A DNA stretch of 64,000 nucleotides from Galeopsis tetrahit (lineage: Eukaryota > Streptophyta > Magnoliopsida > Lamiales > Lamiaceae): assembly GCA_963675135.1 (NCBI GenBank), contig OY776122.1, positions 83,834,472-83,898,471 of the forward strand, written 5' to 3'. The notes under the pieces are model-generated. The model had not been told where the DNA came from. It did no database searches and was given only the letters and a program-made list of their open reading frames with translations. Numbering within the stretch: the first letter of the stretch is position 1; each line of letters opens with the position of its first letter. The translations under genes and the position numbers were made by a program. Shown here piece after piece: positions 59,114 to 64,000 of this stretch.

Positions 59114-59260
59114 TCTAGTATGCACTCGAATGCATGCTGTGCACCCTAGTCCACGTGCACTTTTCAATTTAGTGACTTACACTTTTGGTAAATGGTGTTG
59201 CACCCCAAAAAGTGCAACATGGACTAGGGTGCACAACATGCACTCGAGTCCATAGCAGAC
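59114..59260. mobile_element. Foldback MITE with about 41-bp terminal inverted repeats
   Basis: The left arm GTCTAGTATGCACTCGAATG followed by CATGCTGTGCACCCTAGTCCA is inverted at the right as TGGACTAGGGTGCACAACAT followed by GCACTCGAGTCCATAGCAGAC, with only a few mismatches. The loop is about 65 bp. A smaller GTGCA...TGCAC pairing lies inside. No ORF is credible and no target duplication was found. Confidence 0.7.
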
Positions 59261-59451
59261 CAACCCATTATATTTTATTTTATAGGAAATTCTATTTTCG
59301 ATGGATTTTGATAATTGATATTTTGAAGATAGATGTAAAAACAAATGTGCGTACAGAAACATGTGATGCGCGGCAGAAATTTAGCTACGTGTGGGCCTAG
59401 TATCTATAATGCAACTGGGTTTCGTACTGTACATGATATTCATGAATTAAG

Positions 59452-59535
59452 ATTTGTCTATATACCCCCGTCAAAAAAAAAAAAAGATTTGTCTATATAC
59501 CCCCGTCAAAAAAAAAAAAAGATTTGTCTATATAC
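59452..59535. repeat. Short tandem repeat with A-runs
   Basis: The block GATTTGTCTATATACCCCCG followed by TCA and about 12 A bases is present twice in full, and its first part (GATTTGTCTATATAC) a third time. Each A-run is about the same length. It resembles a poly(A)-anchored tandem duplication. Confidence 0.8.
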
Positions 59536-60449
59536 AGTAGTTACTACATCTTACATCTATCATTAATAGCATTTTGTTGTCCACTTGTTCGAAATACAAA
59601 GTATAATCAACAAGGGGTGGGTGGGAATGTACATAATTCTGGTTAAATTCAACTAATATATTGCCTTTAGACCACGATTTATATCAATGTAACAGTATGT
59701 AAATGTACTTAACTCTTCAAATTAAAGTAGGTAGGGTAGGGATGTAAATCCGTCAAACTATTCAACTATTTAACTTCGTTTGACCATTTTAATAAATAAG
59801 TTAGATCTAAACTTTTTTAAAAGCTTGTCAATTTATACAAGTCATACAAACTTAAGCTGAACCGATCGACTCGGTTAAGTATATATTGAATACGATATAA
59901 ACTATTTTATATGAAATATTTTTTTATATTAATAATATATATATAATTGATACTACCTAATGTGTCATAAGTTTTTCTTTTATTTTTTTACACGAATATT
60001 AAAAAATATAGTATAAAATGTGTAGTATATAGAATAATGTAGAAAGATGTAGAAGAATGAAAAGATAGAAAATAATAGTAAATCTTGTTATTTAAAAAAA
60101 AAAAAAAAAAAGTTCATGATAGGATGTTCAAAATAGACAGAGGCGGACCTATGTGAAGACTTGGGGTACAACTGTACCCCAAAATGTAAAAAAACATATT
60201 ACATAGCAAATACGTTTGAAAAAAAAATCACTATTGGGCCATTTGAAAAATAAGCTTTTACCATTGGGCTTGATTTTCCATTTGTAATTGGATCGAGTTT
60301 AGTGCTATTGAGTTCCTTTTTTTTCAAATTTTATATACTTCTACTATTTATTTATCATATTACAAATATAAAAGAAATTATAATTATAATTTATTTTAGA
60401 TAAACTCTTGTATATATGTAATTTAATGCAGACAATGCTACTGAAATTT

Positions 60450-60600
60450 AAGTGATTTAAATATATTATTAGTGACTCAATTGGATTTTTAACTCATCAA
60501 ATTATAAACTAAGTCAAAATTATTGTAAGTGATTTAAATATATTATCAGTGACTCAATTGAATTTTTAATTCATCAAATTATAAACTAAGTCAAAATTGT
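60450..60600. repeat. Tandem repeat of about 80 bp inside the hAT-type element
   Basis: The block AAGTGATTTAAATATATTATTAGTGACTCAATTG...CTAAGTCAAAATT occurs twice with few changes, and GTGACTCAATTG follows a third time. Confidence 0.8.
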
Positions 60601-60642
60601 GACTCAATTGTGCAATTGTATGTGATTCTTTATTTAATTATT

Positions 60643-60903
60643 ACTCCCTTAATTTTATTATTCTCATTTTCATTTTAAAAATAATATTATTAACACTATT
60701 TTAACATTTTATCTCCACGTTCAAATTATCACTTATTTACTCAAATTGTTATTATCTTTATTCGTAAACGTTCACTTTATTTATAAGTAGATCTTATCAT
60801 ACTTAATCATACCCCCAACATATCTATTCTATCATAAATTAATCAATATTTATTAAAATTCGTGTTCGAATAAATTGACATAATGAATTTGGACGTAAAT
60901 GGT
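60643..60903. mobile_element. Decayed Stowaway-like MITE nested in the hAT-type element
   Basis: TA-CTCCCTTAATTTTATTATTCTCATTT at the left and GACATAATGAATTTGGACGTAAATGG-TA at the right resemble the ends of the 10701-10996 copy. The interior also matches it (TTAAAATTCGTGTTCG against TTAAAACCCGTGCCCG). The ends are eroded, suggesting age. Confidence 0.55.
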
Positions 60904-61248
60904 ATATTTTTCTTATAAAACTTCTTGTGTGAGCCAAATATAATTTAAGTATTTTTTGTAATCCCTTGTCTATTAATCTACTAATTTTTACTCATGTTTC
61001 CTTTTTTGAACTATTAGCTCGATGAATTTCGACATTTTCACAGAACGTGTCTTATATTTTTATTTAATTTCACATTTATGTTTGTATATCCCCTTAGTCA
61101 GGTATGCACTCATTTTCGAATAGTCAAAGTTCTAATTACCATTAATGTACACCAACGAGTAAGACTTTAAATATTAAGTATGAAGTAATATTTTAAAATA
61201 GTATCGTACCCCCAACTTAAAATTTCTGGGTCCGCCACTGAAAATAGA

Positions 61249-63978
61249 TCATGAGTATAAAGCTTATGCTGGGAACGGATGTAGTAATATATATTTAAAC
61301 GAAATATTTTAAAAAATAACTCAATCATAATAAATCACAAATCTCTTAAAAAAACATAACAAAATAAATAAATTTTAAAATCACAACATTAATATAAGTA
61401 CATCTAAATTTGAAATTGCCATAAAAATGTTTAAATAGGTTTTTACACCTAGCTCGTTTACTAAAAAGGTGAGGCTCAAGCATACAATTTTTTTTTTTAT
61501 CACAAATAATAAAGTCTGGGGTTTTTATACACATTTCTTTATAGAATAATATTTTTATTTTCATAACAACACATTTATTAATATTTTACATGTGTTATTA
61601 TCCTCATAGTAACACACACTCTTTCTTAAGTTAATAAAAATATGAACGCATTATTATGCTTGTCTTTGCTTTCTTTTTTTTTTAACTCGATTTGATCTAG
61701 TTGACCTACAAAGAATTCACGAGTTTTCTGTTTTATTTTTTAAATGTGTTAAGAGTGTCTCATTTGATATATACATCTTATGTTCTTCGTATTGATTCTT
61801 TCAACTTTTTAATGGACTACACTTTCATTTCTCTTCTCTTCACTTCTCTCTCTCTTTTTCATTTTTCTTTTCTGTTTCTAAAAAAAAAAAAATCCTTATT
61901 GTGACACTTATCTCATTTAAAAATAGTTTTTAGTTTGATGAAATATTTAGAAGACAATGTTATTCATTTATTTTAATGAAATCACAACAGGGTTAAATTT
62001 CCCATGTTCAGTATTATTCTTGGCTAAACCAGATGCTGTGAAATGTGCATTAATACTGTAATTAGAACAATCAAATTTGTCCTTATGTTAATTTAAAAAA
62101 ATCTAAACTTAATTTGTAGGAGTAATATTATTTTTTCAACACGGTTTTCCGTCCCATAGTTTTATACATACTTAGTTTTTTGCGCTCATTTTGTGTTATT
62201 AAAATTTTAATATATGTTTTTTTTTCCGGATATGTCATTGTTTAATAGTGTAATAGTGTTTGCAGCATGTACATGATAACAATCATTAGTCCGTTCAAAA
62301 TTTTATTTTTAATAAGTTCTATTATAGACTAGTTCTTTATTTAATTGTGTTGAATTTCATTTTGAAATATTTACAAACGGCTTATGAGTTCATACATTTG
62401 ATCTTCTCTTTCTAAATTTTGATTTCAACAACTTTAACAAATCATTTCTTATTCCTCTAAACTTTAAAATGGACTAATAAAATATTGAATCGAAACCCTC
62501 TCCATTCACATCTTTTCAACAAATTGTTGAGCCTCTTCACTAAATAATCCATTCCTAATAGTAAGCATGCAATGAGTTAACCGTGATTATCATAATTTAT
62601 AATTAATTCTCTTGCACCGGATCAATAATTAACAAATTAAGTGGGTATTAAAACATCTTCTATAGGCCAGAACATTTCCAATGTTTTTTTCATTATTTTC
62701 ACCTAGATTATACATTAGTTTATTATTATTGCTTGATTAAAATTAAAGATAAAATTATTAATGTAAAATACTGTAGTTCCTAGTAATCTATAGTTCGATA
62801 AGGATTGTGCAATCCCATATTCATCATTTCAGCATTCTTTAAAACTACTTTACCTCTCCCATTATTACTCATGATCAACTTTGTAGACCTTAATTAGTTT
62901 CTTAATCACGAAATTAAATTACAATAATCGATTGCTCTTGATTAGGATCATGCAATTCGAGGACCACTACATAACTTCAAGAAAAGCGTTTGTTGCACAT
63001 GAAAAGTTTGCTTTGAAGAAGAGGCTGTTGTATGGGAAATATAGCCAACCAACTGTCTTTATGTGATTAATCAAATTAAACTACACAATACTTGTTCTTT
63101 TAGGAAATATTGAATTTAAAACAGAGATCTCGAAAAGAAACCGTCACACAGCCAGACGAGGTATAATTTAGACATGACTTTAACATTTTAAAACGAGTGA
63201 TATTATTTTGTAATCTTTAGGAGTTAACCTGGTGCTGTCAACTTGAGACTTAAAAGTATGTTTCTCTCTATATCTCAAATTCTAAATTCTCAAAGTGCAA
63301 ATAATTCATAAATAGCTAGTCAATACAAAACTCTGCTCTGACTTCAATTGAGCCACCGCTGATCCCCCGAATTAGTCGGGATTGCTTTTAAAATAAATCA
63401 ATATATTTAGATTTGAAGAAAAAAAAACTTACATCGTGGGGTCTTCTGTGAGACAAATTCATTTATGAGACGAAGCTCCACTTGTATATTTATATATTAT
63501 TATTTTGTTTCAAAATACAATTCGAATAGGATTATAGCCTCATATATCATAATTTATAAGTGATGAGAATCATGTATAAGACTTTCATATAAATATTTAT
63601 CTTTTTATTTTTTTAGGGGCAAAAGTCGAATATTGGATAAACATGGATACATGATTCTGTAGTGGTCCAAAATAACTTTTTGGCTCGTACGCATAGTTTT
63701 AATTTTTAAATGGTCCCTATAAGGTAGTCCAAATAATAAATTAGTATTTTGGTTCGAAAAAACATTATATTTATCATTTGGATTGGCGCCTCTGGCTCTA
63801 ATTTAAAAAAAATATAAGCCATCATCTAAATCTAAGAGCTTTTCAATTTGATCGGTTGGTAATTGAATAAAAAATTGCTACTTTTTTTAGTCAATTGTCA
63901 AAAGTAGATAAGAACTATTGCCTTCCTAAATTTATTATCCGGATATGTTTGATGTGCGTCTTCAACATACTAGCAGTA
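61249..63978. other. AT-rich intergenic DNA, no gene seen
   Basis: I find no splice-supported coding frame, RNA gene or complete element. The short frames at 61346-61564 and 61701-61904 are low-complexity. 63420-63560 resembles decayed repeat sequence but lacks boundaries. Confidence 0.5.
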
Positions 63979-64000
63979 CTCCCTCCATCCCCTTATAAGC
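63979..64000. mobile_element. Left end of a Stowaway-type MITE at the window edge
   Basis: TA-CTCCCTCCATCCCCTTATAAGC matches the Stowaway terminal repeat seen elsewhere. The rest lies outside the window. Confidence 0.55.

Larger units (their letters stand above)
60138..61240. mobile_element. Complete non-autonomous hAT-type element with 8-bp target duplication
   Basis: The ends CAGAGGCGGACC (left) and CAGTGGCGGACCC (right, reversed) are hAT-like CAGNGGCGGA termini. They are flanked by a perfect 8-bp direct repeat AAAATAGA (60130-60137 and 61241-61248), the hAT signature. The 1103-bp interior has no transposase. It contains an 85-bp tandem repeat at about 60450-60600 and, at about 60643-60903, a decayed Stowaway-like insertion. 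Confidence 0.9.

Overview
The window is a stretch of nuclear plant DNA, almost certainly from a eudicot. It is AT-rich and intron-rich. It holds six plant single-copy-type genes, separated by LTR retrotransposon remains, a miniature LTR element (TRIM), hAT-, Mutator- and Harbinger-like elements and many Stowaway-type MITEs. All exon models were built by eye from splice sites, reading-frame continuity and remembered family sequences. Each summed coding length is divisible by three. No tRNA, rRNA, CRISPR or bacterial-type operon was seen.

Layout. 1-3727: a nest of mobile elements. The 3' end of one Ty3/gypsy-type element sits in the 3' end of a second, which itself interrupts a Mutator-like terminal repeat. 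3728-18213: gene-free, AT-rich DNA with one complete TRIM (5572-6140, perfect 5-bp target duplication), a four-copy unnamed MITE-like family and at least eight Stowaway-like copies. 18214-19826 (+): a growth-regulating factor of the GRF3/GRF4 type with an intact miR396 site. 20492-32548 (-): class II starch branching enzyme, 22 exons. 34448-35625: a non-autonomous Mutator-like element with about 150-bp terminal inverted repeats and a GC-rich core. 36438-41347 (+): SEC63/ERdj2, the J-domain co-chaperone of the ER translocon. 41962-43979 (-): RLPH2-type protein tyrosine phosphatase. 45463-52357 (-): MRE11 nuclease, 22 exons. 53743-56921 (-): an AGC-VIII kinase of the KIPK type. 58102-64000: gene-free, with a complete 1.1-kb hAT-type element (60138-61240, perfect 8-bp target duplication) and a foldback MITE.

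The genes do not form a pathway. They cover growth transcription, plastid starch synthesis, ER protein import, tyrosine dephosphorylation, DNA break repair and auxin/growth-related kinase signalling. GRF/SBE2 and SEC63/RLPH2 are convergent pairs with about 0.6 kb between stop codons. SBE2 and SEC63 are divergent and share the interval occupied by the Mutator-like element.

No new multi-gene system was found. The most interesting signals are structural: the triple nesting, the palindrome array in a retroelement U3, the internally duplicated TRIM, two apparent GC-AG introns, and a SEC63 intron bounded by a 17-bp direct repeat that contains both splice junctions.
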